From NCBI GenBank assembly GCA_018263115.1, contig JADFDC010000008.1:1-64000 (forward strand): a stretch of DNA of 64,000 nt, given 5' to 3'. The notes under the pieces were generated by a model, which was not told the DNA's origin, searched no databases, and was given only the letters and a program-made list of their open reading frames with translations. How positions within the stretch are numbered: position 1 is the stretch's first letter; each line of letters starts with the position of its first letter. This DNA comes from Thiobacillus sp. (lineage in GTDB: Bacteria; Pseudomonadota; Gammaproteobacteria; Burkholderiales; Thiobacillaceae). Of the stretch, positions 7,553 through 17,289 are shown piece after piece. The translations under genes and the position numbers were made by a program.

Positions 7553-9145
7553 TCACTTCACCACAGGGGCTGTTTCAAAGGTGTGATAAGGCGCTGGAGA
7601 AGGCACTGTCCACTCCAACCCTTCCGCGCCTTCCCAAACCTGGTCAGTCGCCTTGTTGCCGCCCCGGATCGCCTTCAGGATTACCCACAGGAAGATCAGC
7701 TGGCTGGCGCCGAAGATGAATGCGCCAACCGACGCGATCGCATTGAATTCGGCAAACTGCAAAGCGTAATCCGCATAGCGGCGCGGCATGCCGGCCAGCC
7801 CCAGGAAATGCATGGGGAAGAAAGTGATGTTCATGGAAATCGTGGACAGCCAGAAATGCCACTTGCCCAGCTTCTCGTCGTACATGTGACCGGTCCACTT
7901 GGGCAGCCAGTAGTACACGCCGGCGATGATGGCAAACAGCGCACCAGACACCAGCACATAATGGAAATGCGCCACCACGTAGTAGGTGTCATGAATCTGG
8001 ATATCGACTGGCGTCATCGCGCATACCAGGCCTGAGAAGCCACCGATGGTGAACAGGCAGACAAAGGCCACCGAGAACAGCATCGGCGTCTCGAAAGTCA
8101 TCGATCCCTTCCACATGGTTGCCACCCAGTTGAACACCTTCACGCCGGTTGGCACGGCAATCAGCATAGTGGAATACATGAAGAACAACTGCGCTGCCGC
8201 CGGCATGCCCACCGTAAACATGTGGTGCGCCCACACGATGAAGGACAGGATGGCGATGGAAGCCGTCGCATAAACCATCGATGCGTAACCGAACAACGGC
8301 TTGCGCGCGAAGGTCGGGATGATCTGCGACACCACACCAAACGCGGGCAGGATCAGAATGTATACCTCGGGATGGCCAAAGAACCAGAAGATGTGCTGGA
8401 ACATGACCGGATCACCGCCGCCTGCCGCATTGAAGAAATGGGTGTCGAAGTTGCGGTCGGTCAGCAGCATGGTCACCGCACCCGCCAGCACCGGCACGGT
8501 GGCGATCAGCAGATAGGCTGTGATTAGCCAGGTCCACACGAACAGCGGCATCTTCATCAGTGTCATGCCAGGCGCACGCATGTTGAGGATGGTAGTGATG
8601 ATGTTGATCGAACCCATGATCGATGAAGCGCCCAGAATGTGCACCGCGAAAATGGTCATGTCATAACTGATGCCGCCCTGGATGAACAGCGGAGGGTACA
8701 TGGTCCAGCCGCCGGCAACGCCGCCGCCCGGCATGAACAGCGAAATGATCAGTAACGCACCTGCCACCGGCAGCACCCAGAAGCCCCAGTTATTCATGCG
8801 CGGGAAGGCCATGTCAGGCGCGCCGATCATCAGCGGAATCTGCCAGTTGGCGAAGCCCGCCCAAGCCGGCATGATCACGCCAAACACCATGATCAGGCCA
8901 TGCAGCGTGGTCATCTGGTTGAAAAAGTCAGGATTCACAACCTGCAGGCCAGGCTGGAACAATTCGGCCCGAATGATGAGCGCCATGGAACCTGCCACCA
9001 GGAACATGATGCCGGCAAACCACAGATACAGTGAGCCGATGTCCTTGTGGTTGGTGGTGGTCAGCCACCGCATGATGCCGGTGGGGTGGCCATGATGTCC
9101 GCCGTGATCTCCGGCATCGTGGGCGTGAGCTGCGTCGTGCGCCAT
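7553..9145 (-). CDS. ctaD: Cytochrome c oxidase subunit I, aa3-type
   Basis: The catalytic subunit of the aa3-type proton-pumping oxidase, with 12 predicted helices in 530 residues. Visible ligand regions are TTLHGLIMVFGVIMP (haem a histidine), WFFGHPEVYILILPAFG (CuB histidine and the cross-linked tyrosine), VWAHHMFTVGMP (CuB His pair) and HDTYYVVAHFHYVLVSGA (haem a3 and haem a histidines). The first 23 residues are unusually His- and Asp-rich (MAHDAAHAHDAGDHGGHHGH), a common metal-binding-looking extension in this branch. It lies 29 bases downstream of ctaC. Confidence 0.97.
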   Translation of the reverse strand: MAHDAAHAHDAGDHGGHHGHPTGIMRWLTTTNHKDIGSLYLWFAGIMFLVAGSMALIIRAELFQPGLQVVNPDFFNQMTTLHGLIMVFGVIMPAWAGFANWQIPLMIGAPDMAFPRMNNWGFWVLPVAGALLIISLFMPGGGVAGGWTMYPPLFIQGGISYDMTIFAVHILGASSIMGSINIITTILNMRAPGMTLMKMPLFVWTWLITAYLLIATVPVLAGAVTMLLTDRNFDTHFFNAAGGGDPVMFQHIFWFFGHPEVYILILPAFGVVSQIIPTFARKPLFGYASMVYATASIAILSFIVWAHHMFTVGMPAAAQLFFMYSTMLIAVPTGVKVFNWVATMWKGSMTFETPMLFSVAFVCLFTIGGFSGLVCAMTPVDIQIHDTYYVVAHFHYVLVSGALFAIIAGVYYWLPKWTGHMYDEKLGKWHFWLSTISMNITFFPMHFLGLAGMPRRYADYALQFAEFNAIASVGAFIFGASQLIFLWVILKAIRGGNKATDQVWEGAEGLEWTVPSPAPYHTFETAPVVK

Positions 9146-9174
9146 AGTTAGTGTCTCCTCTTGTCCCTTATCCG

Positions 9175-10326
9175 TTAATTACCTGCCGGAGCAGCCGCTT
9201 CCGCGCCACCCTTCAAACCCGCCACCTGCGATGGCTGCGCCATGTCGCCCACGCTGTTGCCCAGGCCATTGCGCTGAAAGGTGACCACCGCCGCGACATC
9301 CGCCTCGGAGAGCTGGCCGCCAAAGGCCGCCATTGCCGTGCCGGGTTTGCCATTCAGCACCAGCTTGATGTGTGCGTCGATTGGCCCAGTTGCTACCTTC
9401 GACCCGCTGATTGCCGGGAATGCACCGGGAACACCCATGCCATTGGCCTGATGGCAGGCCGCGCAGTTGGTGTTGTATACCTGCTCCCCTTTGGCCATCA
9501 ACTCATCCTGCGTGAAGGTCTTCGTATTTTCGGCCGCCGCTGTTGCCGCACCCTGCTTTTTGGATGCCAGCCACGCGTCAAATTCTTCCTGCGTCACAAC
9601 CTTCACCACGATGGGCATGAATGCGTGGTCCTTGCCGCACAATTCCACGCACTGCCCGCGGAAAGTGCCGGTTGTTTCGGATTTGAACCATGCATCACGG
9701 ATAAACCCGGGAATCGCATCCTGCTTGACTGCAAGCTCCGGCACCCACCAGGCATGAATGACATCGCCCGCCGTCAGCAGTACGCGGACTTTCTTGTTGA
9801 CCGGCACCACCAGTTCATTGTCAACCTCCAGCAAATAGTGCTCACCCTTGGCCTGCTGGTTTTCGATCTGCTCACGCGGTGTTTTCAGCGTGCTCATGAA
9901 CTTGACGCCATCCTTCAGGTAATCGTATTCCCATTTCCACTGGTAGCCAGTGACCTTGATGGTCATATCGGGGTTGGACGTGTCCTTCATTTCCAGCACA
10001 GACTTGGTTGCCGGATAGGCCATGCCGATGAGAATGAAAAACGGGATGATGGTCCAGATGATTTCCACGGTCGTACTTTCGTGGAAATGTGCTGCCTTGT
10101 GCCCAACAGACTTGCGATGCTTCCAGATCGAATAGAACATCGCGCCAAACACAACGATGAAGATGACCAGGCAAACCAGATTGATCATGGTGTGCAGATC
10201 ATAGACATCCCTGGCCAGCGCTGACTGCGGTTCACGAAGATTGAGCTGATAATCCGCCCAGACCGCGCCCGAGACAAGCATCCCTGAAGTTGCCGCCAGC
10301 ATTGAGCTGATCGTGCTTTTTTTCAT
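9175..10326 (-). CDS. ctaC: Cytochrome c oxidase subunit II with C-terminal cytochrome c domain
   Basis: Subunit II takes electrons from cytochrome c into the CuA centre. A signal peptide (MKKSTISSMLAATSGMLVSG) is followed by two membrane helices, the aromatic patch GYQWKWEYDYL, and the CuA ligands in IHAWWVP and CVELCGKDHAFMPIV. The last 100 residues form a class I cytochrome c domain with CAACHQANG and a likely distal Met, making this a caa3-like subunit II. The ATG at 10326 is chosen because it begins a clean signal peptide behind GGGGGAG; an in-frame ATG at 10338 and a TTG at 10347 lie upstream. Confidence 0.96.
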   Translation of the reverse strand: MKKSTISSMLAATSGMLVSGAVWADYQLNLREPQSALARDVYDLHTMINLVCLVIFIVVFGAMFYSIWKHRKSVGHKAAHFHESTTVEIIWTIIPFFILIGMAYPATKSVLEMKDTSNPDMTIKVTGYQWKWEYDYLKDGVKFMSTLKTPREQIENQQAKGEHYLLEVDNELVVPVNKKVRVLLTAGDVIHAWWVPELAVKQDAIPGFIRDAWFKSETTGTFRGQCVELCGKDHAFMPIVVKVVTQEEFDAWLASKKQGAATAAAENTKTFTQDELMAKGEQVYNTNCAACHQANGMGVPGAFPAISGSKVATGPIDAHIKLVLNGKPGTAMAAFGGQLSEADVAAVVTFQRNGLGNSVGDMAQPSQVAGLKGGAEAAAPAGN

Positions 10327-10372
10327 AGTCTCCCCCATCCTCCTCAAAAGTTTTTATCGCATCCGGTTAGTT

Positions 10373-10861
10373 TTATCGCCCTGGCTTAAGCCAGGACTGC
10401 AATTTGACGCCAAGCTCCGAGCGGGCTTCGTCCGTCAGAAACAATCCCAATTCGGTTTCCTTGCCGTAAGAACGCAAGGCCACCCTGACCTGACCGCCCG
10501 CCTGTTTTTTGACTTGAATCAGGCTTACCCACTGGCGATTGAGCTTGAAGTGCTCCTGGTGATCACCACGCTTGCGCTCGACCCGCACTTCATCTTCCTC
10601 AATCGTCAGCGTTTCAAAATCTCCGCTCTGTCTGCCCAGGGTTTCAAACGCCCAGGCCAGCACACCAATTTCCAGTCCCGCGAAAGGCAATGTCAGCCAA
10701 TAGCCCAAAGCGGCAAAAACTGTGGCAATCAACAGCGTTACCGCTGCAATAGTCCAGAAAACCGCCTTACGTCCACGCGCTGACAATGAACAATTCGGAC
10801 GTGAGGTAAAGCGGAATCCTGCTTCCTGCTTAGCGGAAAAATCATCCAGAACAAGCGGCAT
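10373..10861 (-). CDS. DUF2244 family membrane protein
   Basis: A 162-residue protein with two adjacent membrane helices (AVFWTIAAVTLLIATVFAALGYWL and a shorter FAGLEIGVLAWAFETLG) near residues 33-75. A cytoplasmic beta-rich domain follows, containing EEDEVRVERKRGDHQEHFKLNRQWV. This matches the DUF2244 family, which often neighbours cytochrome oxidase genes; no biochemical role is established. It sits directly upstream of ctaC on the same strand, so it may be the first gene of the oxidase transcript. Confidence 0.85.
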   Translation of the reverse strand: MPLVLDDFSAKQEAGFRFTSRPNCSLSARGRKAVFWTIAAVTLLIATVFAALGYWLTLPFAGLEIGVLAWAFETLGRQSGDFETLTIEEDEVRVERKRGDHQEHFKLNRQWVSLIQVKKQAGGQVRVALRSYGKETELGLFLTDEARSELGVKLQSWLKPGR

Positions 10862-10957
10862 CAGCTATCAGGCCTGCGACAAATTGCCACAGACTGTACA
10901 CTGGTTCCAGCAAGGGACGCAAGACGAAACTTGGAGATAAGCGATTGATTTATAAGA

Positions 10958-10991
10958 AGTAAATCATTATTTTTGCGTATTATGATTTACT
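10958..10991. other. AT-rich inverted repeat at the 3' end of bioD
   Basis: A 10-bp perfect inverted repeat (AGTAAATCAT at 10958-10967, ATGATTTACT at 10982-10991) with a 14-base spacer overlaps the bioD stop codon. It could form a weak hairpin that ends the biotin transcript, but the stem is AT-rich and no clean T-tract follows, so termination is only a possibility. Confidence 0.35.
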
Positions 10992-11653
10992 AATTCATCA
11001 ATCGAGAGAAGCATCGAGACAGGTGAGCGCCCATCCTGATTGCCCAACCAAGGGATCACCCCGAGACATGGCCCATCAAGTCGCGACTTTAACGTTTCAA
11101 GATTTTCATCAAACGCCGCCATAGCTGGATCGATATGGTTTGCCACCCATCCCGCCAGCACCAACCCGCGTGCGCGAATGGCTTCGGCAGTCAGCAAGGC
11201 ATGGTTCAGACACCCCAGGCGCATCCCGACAACCAAAACAACTGGCAGCTTTAGAAAGACTGGAATGTCATCCATGCCCTGGTTTTCATTCAAGGGCACC
11301 ATGAACCCGCCAGCACCTTCGACGACCACCCAATCAGATTGACGGGCAAGCAGCGAGTACGCATCCGCAATGACATCGATTTGCATCCTCACCCCAGCCG
11401 TACTCGCCGCAATATGCGGCGCAGCAAACACTTGAAAACGATAAGGTGAAACCAGATCAATCGGCGCAGAGACATTGGCGGCTTGCTGAATATGCGCGAC
11501 ATCCTCATTCTCGCCCTTGTCGTCCAGCCCCGCCGCCACGGGCTTCATGCCCGCCACGTGAAACCCTTCCCGCTTCAATGCCTCGATCAGGGCAACCGTA
11601 ACAAGCGTCTTGCCCACGCCCGTATCGGTACCGGTGACGAAACAACCCTTCAT
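10967..11653 (-). CDS. bioD: Dethiobiotin synthetase
   Basis: BioD closes the ureido ring of dethiobiotin from 7,8-diaminopelargonate, CO2 and ATP in the cytoplasm. The 228-residue protein has the P-loop GTDTGVGKT at residues 8-16, the substrate lysine region MKPVAAG, and EGAGGFMVPLNE, all standard for the family. Its ATG overlaps the stop of the SGNH-like gene as ATGA, so it is translationally coupled to a polysaccharide-acylation gene rather than to another bio gene. No bioA is present in the window. Confidence 0.95.
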   Translation of the reverse strand: MKGCFVTGTDTGVGKTLVTVALIEALKREGFHVAGMKPVAAGLDDKGENEDVAHIQQAANVSAPIDLVSPYRFQVFAAPHIAASTAGVRMQIDVIADAYSLLARQSDWVVVEGAGGFMVPLNENQGMDDIPVFLKLPVVLVVGMRLGCLNHALLTAEAIRARGLVLAGWVANHIDPAMAAFDENLETLKSRLDGPCLGVIPWLGNQDGRSPVSMLLSIDELVNHNTQK

Positions 11654-12849
11654 TTAACAGTTGCCATTAATTCGGAGAGAGCTGCTGACGGTCTATCTCT
11701 GAAATGGCCGCCATCCTGTCTGGTCAGGTCAAGCTGTCGCTCAACATTTTCAGGTGTCAGCACAACTCCAAATGAAATATCACCCTTACCTGACAAACGC
11801 TTAAGGACTTCACTACCCAATTCCTTTTTAAAATGCCCTGCTTCCCAATACCATTTAACAGTCGTCTTGCGGTCCGATGGTGCAGGTACCGCTTCTCGCG
11901 CATACGCGTGGTACCCGCTGAAATCCCAAAGAACCGCATGATCGCGCCCATCCGCTTCGACCCGATGAACCAGTTCTCTCTTCCAGTCTTCAAACAGTTC
12001 CCAAAACCCGGCAAGTCGGAAAATTTCCAGAAGATGCGCATGGTAGGGATAGATGACCACCTGAACCTGAATTCCACGTTCTCGCGCCCCACGCAATATT
12101 CTGGAAATATCATCAAAAGCCGGGGATGAAGCCGTCCCTTTCAAGTATAGATTTTTCGGCCTTCGCAGATATGCGCGCAGGTTTTCAACATCTCGCTGTC
12201 GAAAGAGGTTGTAATAGCCTTCGCTCCGCGCAATACGCTCATAGTCATACATGGGGTTGAAACCCTCCGGCGTCAGATGCGCGATATTGGTTCCACCTTT
12301 TTGCCTGACTGTATCCATGCTGTGCAACAAGGCGTCCAACGATGCAAGCGTGACCGTGCCATCCTGTAATACATGCAGCCATCTCATGTTGTTGGGCTTC
12401 CCTTCTGCCGTCACCAACAAACGTCCTGATAAACCCGGATCAGGAATAACCGCGTCTGCACGCATCAGGAAGTCCATGAAATCCACGCCCAGCAAAACAG
12501 TCTCAATCCGGTGTTTGGCAATCACATGCTCAAACAAAAGCCTTTCAACCCGAGCACCCGTACCCGGCAGAGCCAGGTTGTAAACTGGCAAAAGCTGTTT
12601 AGGCCATGATTCATCCTTGGGATCAAAACCAACCTCCGCTCTGGAATTTCCCAATATCAATGTCCTGGGCGATTGCTTCAGAACTTGATAGGGTTTGACC
12701 AGTGCACCTTGAGTTGCCGCATGAGGTTTCCAGTCATTGGCACCATAAGCCCGATAAAGCCCATAAGGGTCAACCAGCCAGTTGATCCCCAGAGCTACCG
12801 CCATCAAACCCAGCACGGCGACCGACAGATATCTGAGATAGCCCGTCAT
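11650..12849 (-). CDS. SGNH/AlgJ-like membrane-anchored protein, partner of MBOAT acyltransferase
   Basis: A 399-residue protein with an N-terminal signal anchor (YLSVAVLGLMAVALGINWL) and a periplasmic domain carrying TLILGNSRAEVGFDP near residue 65. That resembles the first block of SGNH-type O-acyltransferase/esterase partners of AlgI-like proteins. Later segments VVIYPYHAHL and DFSGYHAYARE contain candidate catalytic His/Asp residues, but I cannot assign the triad by eye. It begins one base after the stop of the MBOAT gene and ends overlapping bioD. Together with the MBOAT protein it probably O-acylates a secreted glycan; the substrate is unknown. Confidence 0.7.
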   Translation of the reverse strand: MTGYLRYLSVAVLGLMAVALGINWLVDPYGLYRAYGANDWKPHAATQGALVKPYQVLKQSPRTLILGNSRAEVGFDPKDESWPKQLLPVYNLALPGTGARVERLLFEHVIAKHRIETVLLGVDFMDFLMRADAVIPDPGLSGRLLVTAEGKPNNMRWLHVLQDGTVTLASLDALLHSMDTVRQKGGTNIAHLTPEGFNPMYDYERIARSEGYYNLFRQRDVENLRAYLRRPKNLYLKGTASSPAFDDISRILRGARERGIQVQVVIYPYHAHLLEIFRLAGFWELFEDWKRELVHRVEADGRDHAVLWDFSGYHAYAREAVPAPSDRKTTVKWYWEAGHFKKELGSEVLKRLSGKGDISFGVVLTPENVERQLDLTRQDGGHFRDRPSAALSELMATVK

Positions 12850-12850
12850 G

Positions 12851-14407
12851 TCAGAACTGGTAATAGAGAAACTCAGTCGCGCCGGAAAGCGAAAGCAATC
12901 CAGCCGAAGTCATGAAAGCCAGCAGCATGCCCCAAATCAGATTGGGTCGCCATTCAAAAGCAGGTTTACCTGCTACCGGATCAAAATCGAGTCCGGGCCT
13001 ATAATTGCGCATGAATTCCTGCGTATTGGGTAAAAAAAGCGCAATGGCGATCAAAGGTAATGTCCACGCCCAGGTAAATACAAAGCTGCTTCCACCGCCA
13101 AGCGTGAAATCAAGACCCAGCGATTGAAGAATCTCTCCCACACCTCCCAGAACGGGTGCAAATGCGGCAGGAAGACTCACCCCATTCATTCCAGCCATAC
13201 CCGAAAGCATATTCAATGCGCCTTCCATGGTCACCGCCCTGAAGAAGACCCAACCCACCACCACGGCTATAAAGGTCAGACACCAGCCCGCCAATTTTTC
13301 TATCGTTCCGCGAGTATGTGCTGTGGGAAATAACTGTTTCCTCAAAGCACCCCAGGCATGATTGATTACCAGATAGAGTCCATGCAGCCCGCCCCAGAAT
13401 ACGAAGTTCCAGGAAGCGCCATGCCACAACCCGCCCAACAGCATTGTCGCCATCAAATTTCCATATCGACGAACACGACCCTTATGGCTGCCGCCTAGCG
13501 GGATATAGAGGTAATCACGCAGGAATCTTGACAGCGTCATATGCCAGCGGCGCCAAAACTCAACAATACTGGTGGCTTTGTAAGGCGAATTGAAATTCAA
13601 AGGCAGCACAATACCGAACAGCCGCGAAAGACCAATGGCCATATCGGAATAACCTGAAAAATCAAAATACAGTTGGGCGGTATATGCCAAAGCCCCACCC
13701 CATGCAGCGAAGAAATCCATTTGCTCGCCCGCATCCGCTGCTGCAAATGCACTGTTGGCATATGGTGAGATTCCATCTGCCAATACGACCTTCTTGAATA
13801 GGCCTATCGCAAAAATTGTCGTGCCGATGGTGACGTTATCCCAGGACAACCGGTAGGTCTCAGCTTTGGCAAACTGGGGCATCATCTCCTTGTGATGAAG
13901 CACAGGCCCCGCGATGAGATGCGGGAAGTAAGTCACGAACAATAGGTAATGAGTAAAACTGTATTCCCTTGCTTTACCGGCCCAGGCATCCACCAGAAAG
14001 GCGATTTGAGTAAACGTGAAAAATGAAATGCCTAGCGGCAGCAGAACTTCCTGAAACGACAAACCGGTATCAAACATCTGATTGGCCGTATCAATGAAGA
14101 AATTTGCATACTTGTAGTACCCAAGCAAACCCAAATCGACAGCCACGCCAAATGCAAGAATGGCACTTCTTCGATGCAGGCGACCAGAATCAGTTTCCCA
14201 TGCCAGCGCAACGCCAACACCGTAGTTAAAGAAAATGGAGGCCAGCAGCAGCCCAACATAAGCTGGGTTCCAATACCCGTAGAAAAAAAGAGACGCCGCG
14301 CCGAGCCACGCTGCTGCCAAACGATGGCTGTATCCCCCCAGGCGAAAAAACACAAACGCCGTTATGGGCAAATAAAGCAACAAGAAAGTGTATGAGTTAA
14401 ATAACAT
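12851..14407 (-). CDS. MBOAT family O-acyltransferase (AlgI/DltB-like)
   Basis: A 518-residue polytopic membrane protein of the membrane-bound O-acyltransferase family, which moves acyl groups across the inner membrane for addition to extracytoplasmic polymers, as AlgI does for alginate acetylation. Diagnostic segments are YFDFSGYSDMAIGLSRLFGI, NFNSPYKATSIVEFWRRWHM and LLGGLWHGASWNFVFWGGLHG with the catalytic histidine. The N-terminus MLFNSYTFLLLYLPI is typical of AlgI relatives. It lies between bioC and bioD, followed by its SGNH-like partner. Confidence 0.93.
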   Translation of the reverse strand: MLFNSYTFLLLYLPITAFVFFRLGGYSHRLAAAWLGAASLFFYGYWNPAYVGLLLASIFFNYGVGVALAWETDSGRLHRRSAILAFGVAVDLGLLGYYKYANFFIDTANQMFDTGLSFQEVLLPLGISFFTFTQIAFLVDAWAGKAREYSFTHYLLFVTYFPHLIAGPVLHHKEMMPQFAKAETYRLSWDNVTIGTTIFAIGLFKKVVLADGISPYANSAFAAADAGEQMDFFAAWGGALAYTAQLYFDFSGYSDMAIGLSRLFGIVLPLNFNSPYKATSIVEFWRRWHMTLSRFLRDYLYIPLGGSHKGRVRRYGNLMATMLLGGLWHGASWNFVFWGGLHGLYLVINHAWGALRKQLFPTAHTRGTIEKLAGWCLTFIAVVVGWVFFRAVTMEGALNMLSGMAGMNGVSLPAAFAPVLGGVGEILQSLGLDFTLGGGSSFVFTWAWTLPLIAIALFLPNTQEFMRNYRPGLDFDPVAGKPAFEWRPNLIWGMLLAFMTSAGLLSLSGATEFLYYQF

Positions 14408-14446
14408 GAGGGGCGAATAGTATCTGACGAGATGCCGAGTTTCGAA

Positions 14447-15370
14447 CTAGCTGCCACGTCGATTGGCTATTTTCATCTGGATGATCTGTCTGCCATCCGC
14501 GAGCCGCGTTTTATCTCCTGCCCAGGCATGGCCGTAGATCACCTCGTAACTTGAAGGCAGTCTGCCGTCCTTTCTGAAGCCCTCGTAAGCGGCCTCCAGC
14601 TTATGCCAGGCCGACTTGCCCATCATGCCGCGCGATCTTGAAGTGGCTGCATTGTGCGCACCAACCCCCTTCAGATCCTGCATCAACGATTTGAGATCGC
14701 CGTAGGTCAGCGTCAGCATTTCCATTTCCATCACCGGATGCTGGAATCCGGCATGCACCAGCATATCGCCGATGTCGTGCATGTCGGTAAAGCGGCTGAC
14801 ATGCGCACCCCCATCCACTTGCGCAAATGCCTGCCTCAGTTCCTTCAGGGTATCCGGTCCAAACGTGGCGAACACCAGCAGTCCGTTTGGCGCGAGCACG
14901 CGGTGCCATTCACGCAGGCAGCTTTCCGCGTCATTCGCCCACTGCAATGCCAGGCTGGACCACAGCATGGGCAGACTGGAAGTCTTGAGCGGCAGGTGTT
15001 CCATGTCCGCGCAAATATGTTGTGTACGGCATGAAGCATGAGGCATGAGGCGCTGACGCAATCTCCCAAGCCAATTTTCGGGTCCGTCATTTCCCTCGTT
15101 TTTTGAGCGGACGATCTCAAGCATGGGCAGCGCAAGATCCAGCGCAATCAGCTCGGCATCGGGGTAAGCAGCCTTGAGCAGCGACAGGCCATGCCCGGTC
15201 CCACAGCCCGCGTCCAGAATGCGGGCGGGCGATAGCTTGAACAGTCCCAGCCGCTCGGCCAGACGCGAAGTGACCTCGCGTTGCAGAACCGCATGCGCAT
15301 CGTACTGTTCCGCCGCCCGGCCAAACGCCCGCGCGATTTCGTGCTTGTCCAGAAGTGAGGGGCTATCCAT
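14447..15370 (-). CDS. bioC: Malonyl-[acyl-carrier protein] O-methyltransferase
   Basis: BioC methylates the free carboxyl of malonyl-ACP so that fatty acid synthase can build the pimeloyl moiety of biotin. SAM motif I is ARILDAGCGTGHGLSLL, followed by ELIALDLALPMLEIVR, and the C-terminal part carries MEMEMLTLTYGDLKSLMQDLKGVGAHN, split here at TLTYGDL and LKGVGAHN, typical of BioC. The ATG at 15370 (MDSPSLLDKHEIARAFGRAA) is chosen since family homology begins there; it overlaps the bioH stop by eight bases. The longer frame back to 15418 adds an unlikely Arg-rich leader. Confidence 0.93.
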   Translation of the reverse strand: MDSPSLLDKHEIARAFGRAAEQYDAHAVLQREVTSRLAERLGLFKLSPARILDAGCGTGHGLSLLKAAYPDAELIALDLALPMLEIVRSKNEGNDGPENWLGRLRQRLMPHASCRTQHICADMEHLPLKTSSLPMLWSSLALQWANDAESCLREWHRVLAPNGLLVFATFGPDTLKELRQAFAQVDGGAHVSRFTDMHDIGDMLVHAGFQHPVMEMEMLTLTYGDLKSLMQDLKGVGAHNAATSRSRGMMGKSAWHKLEAAYEGFRKDGRLPSSYEVIYGHAWAGDKTRLADGRQIIQMKIANRRGS

Positions 15371-16079
15371 TTGCGATGATCTCCGCCACTTCCCCCGCAT
15401 GCGAAAGAAAGGGCGCATGCCCTGCTCCCTTTATTTCATGCAGACTCGAATCCGGGATTGATTGCGCCAGCCAGCGGGCTGCACTGACCGGCGCCAATTT
15501 ATCGCCAGCGCCATGGATCAGGGTTACCGGCTGGGAGAGCCACGCCACGTCTTTTCGCATGTCTGTGCCACGCAGAATTTGCAAACCCGTCTCCAGCGCG
15601 CCTGCCACAGGCCTTGGCTGTGACAGCAGCCGGGTACGCAGTTCGGCCAGTACCGTCCGCACGGCATCGGAACCCTGTGCCTGCAAAGACAGAAAACGCC
15701 TGATCGTGCCCGCGTAATCCTCGGCCAGATTTCTGGAAAACTGCTCGAATACTTCGTCCGCTACGCCATGCAGCCAATCCTCTCGATTGACGAAACAGGG
15801 CGTTGCGCCGATCAGCACCAGCCGGAAAATTTTCTTCGGATAAGCCAGCGCAATACGCATGGCCAATTGCGCGCCAAGTGACCAGCCGATCAACACCGCT
15901 TCTGCCTGAATTTGCCCGGCAATACGGTCTGCCATGTCATCCAGTGTTTCTGTCGAAGCCGTGCCGGCATAACCCGGCAACGGAAGCGCATGCGATTTGG
16001 GGAAGTGTCTCCGCAGCGGCTCCCAGATCACGGGATGCGTGCCCCAGCCGTGCAGAAAAATCATGGGGTGCCCCTTCAT
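15363..16079 (-). CDS. bioH: Pimeloyl-[acyl-carrier protein] methyl ester esterase
   Basis: BioH removes the methyl group from pimeloyl-ACP methyl ester to end the fatty-acid-like phase of biotin synthesis. The 238-residue alpha/beta hydrolase has IFLHGWGTHPVIWEPL at the oxyanion region, nucleophile elbow IGWSLGAQLAMRIA, acid in LIHGAGDKLAPV, and His in IKGAGHAPFLSH. Its start overlaps the bioF stop as ATGA and its end overlaps bioC, so the three are tightly coupled. Confidence 0.94.
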   Translation of the reverse strand: MKGHPMIFLHGWGTHPVIWEPLRRHFPKSHALPLPGYAGTASTETLDDMADRIAGQIQAEAVLIGWSLGAQLAMRIALAYPKKIFRLVLIGATPCFVNREDWLHGVADEVFEQFSRNLAEDYAGTIRRFLSLQAQGSDAVRTVLAELRTRLLSQPRPVAGALETGLQILRGTDMRKDVAWLSQPVTLIHGAGDKLAPVSAARWLAQSIPDSSLHEIKGAGHAPFLSHAGEVAEIIANG

Positions 16080-17272
16080 GTTCCAGCAATTTCGCCGAGT
16101 GCGGCAATCAGCCGGGCAATGTCGTCGTCACCGTGTGCAGAAGACAGCGTGATTCGCAATCGCGCAGTCCCTTTCGGCACGGTCGGTGTTCGGATGGCCG
16201 GCACCAGCAATCCGCGTTCAAGCAGTTTCTTCGACACGCTCACCGCATCCGCATTGCTGCCGATGACAAGGGGCTGTATCGGCGTGCCTGATGGCATAAG
16301 CTGCCAGCCAGGCAAATTTACCAGCCCCTGACGCAAGGCCATGACATGTTCCCGCAATACATCGCGCCGATTGTCACCATGCTTGATCAACTTCAAGCTT
16401 TCCAGCAGTGCGCCTGCAAGCATAGGCGGCATGGCTGTTGTATAGACATAGGGCCGCGCCCTCTGCACCAGCCACTGGATGACAGTTTCATGCGCCGTCA
16501 CTACCGCGCCAAACACACCCGCTGCCTTGCCAAGCGTCGCCAGGTAAATCACGCGGTCACTGTTTCTTGCAGCTTCGGTCATTCCGCCACGGCCTTCATT
16601 CAGCACACCAAAGCCATGCGCATCGTCGAGATACAGCCAGGCGTCATGACGTTCAGAGAGTGACAGCAGCTTTTCCACATCTGCAATGTCGCCATCCATA
16701 CTAAACACCAGGTCTGACACGATAAGCTTGTCGCGCGCCGTGCTGCGTGCAAGCTGTCCTTCCAGCTGGTCCAGAGCGCCATGCGCATATCTGGAAAATT
16801 TCGCGCCGCACAACCGTGCGGCATCATTCAGCGAAGCGTGGTTCAGCTTGTCTGCGAACACCTCGCCATGACGATCCAGCAACGCCGTCATCACACCCAG
16901 GTTGGCCATGTAGCCGGTGGAAAACAGCAGCGCGGCCGGTTTGCCGATAAAACTGGCGAAGGCAGTTTCGAAAGCTTCGTGTAATTGATGATGGCCGGTG
17001 ATGAGATGCGAGGCGCCCGCGCCCACACCGCATTGCTCAAGCGCTTCTCTCGTTGCCGCGATCAATGCGGGATCGTTCGCCAGCCCGAGATAATCGTTGC
17101 TGCAGAATGAAACGACATCGCGGCCGTTGACTCGAACGTGCACACCCTGGTGCGATTCAAGCAGCGAGCGATTCCGCAAAAGGTCGTCCGCCTCGAGCTG
17201 CGCGAGCCCCTGCTGCAAGCGTGATAGCGAAGATGATTTTCCCGTTGATGGGGAAGGCGGGATCGGGGGCAT
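16076..17272 (-). CDS. bioF: 8-amino-7-oxononanoate synthase
   Basis: BioF is a PLP enzyme that condenses pimeloyl-ACP (or -CoA) with L-alanine to form 8-amino-7-oxononanoate. Visible family marks include SFCSNDYLGLANDP near the N-terminus, ASHLITGHHQLHEAFE, the Asp of LYLDDAHGFGVLNEGRG and the PLP lysine in YLATLGKAAGVFGAVV. The ATG at 17272 is chosen over a GTG at 17284; it follows a GGTGAG. It lies about 50 bases downstream of bioB, the gap being filled by a GC-rich inverted repeat. Confidence 0.95.
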   Translation of the reverse strand: MPPIPPSPSTGKSSSLSRLQQGLAQLEADDLLRNRSLLESHQGVHVRVNGRDVVSFCSNDYLGLANDPALIAATREALEQCGVGAGASHLITGHHQLHEAFETAFASFIGKPAALLFSTGYMANLGVMTALLDRHGEVFADKLNHASLNDAARLCGAKFSRYAHGALDQLEGQLARSTARDKLIVSDLVFSMDGDIADVEKLLSLSERHDAWLYLDDAHGFGVLNEGRGGMTEAARNSDRVIYLATLGKAAGVFGAVVTAHETVIQWLVQRARPYVYTTAMPPMLAGALLESLKLIKHGDNRRDVLREHVMALRQGLVNLPGWQLMPSGTPIQPLVIGSNADAVSVSKKLLERGLLVPAIRTPTVPKGTARLRITLSSAHGDDDIARLIAALGEIAGT

Positions 17273-17289
17273 TCTCACCCCCACCCCAG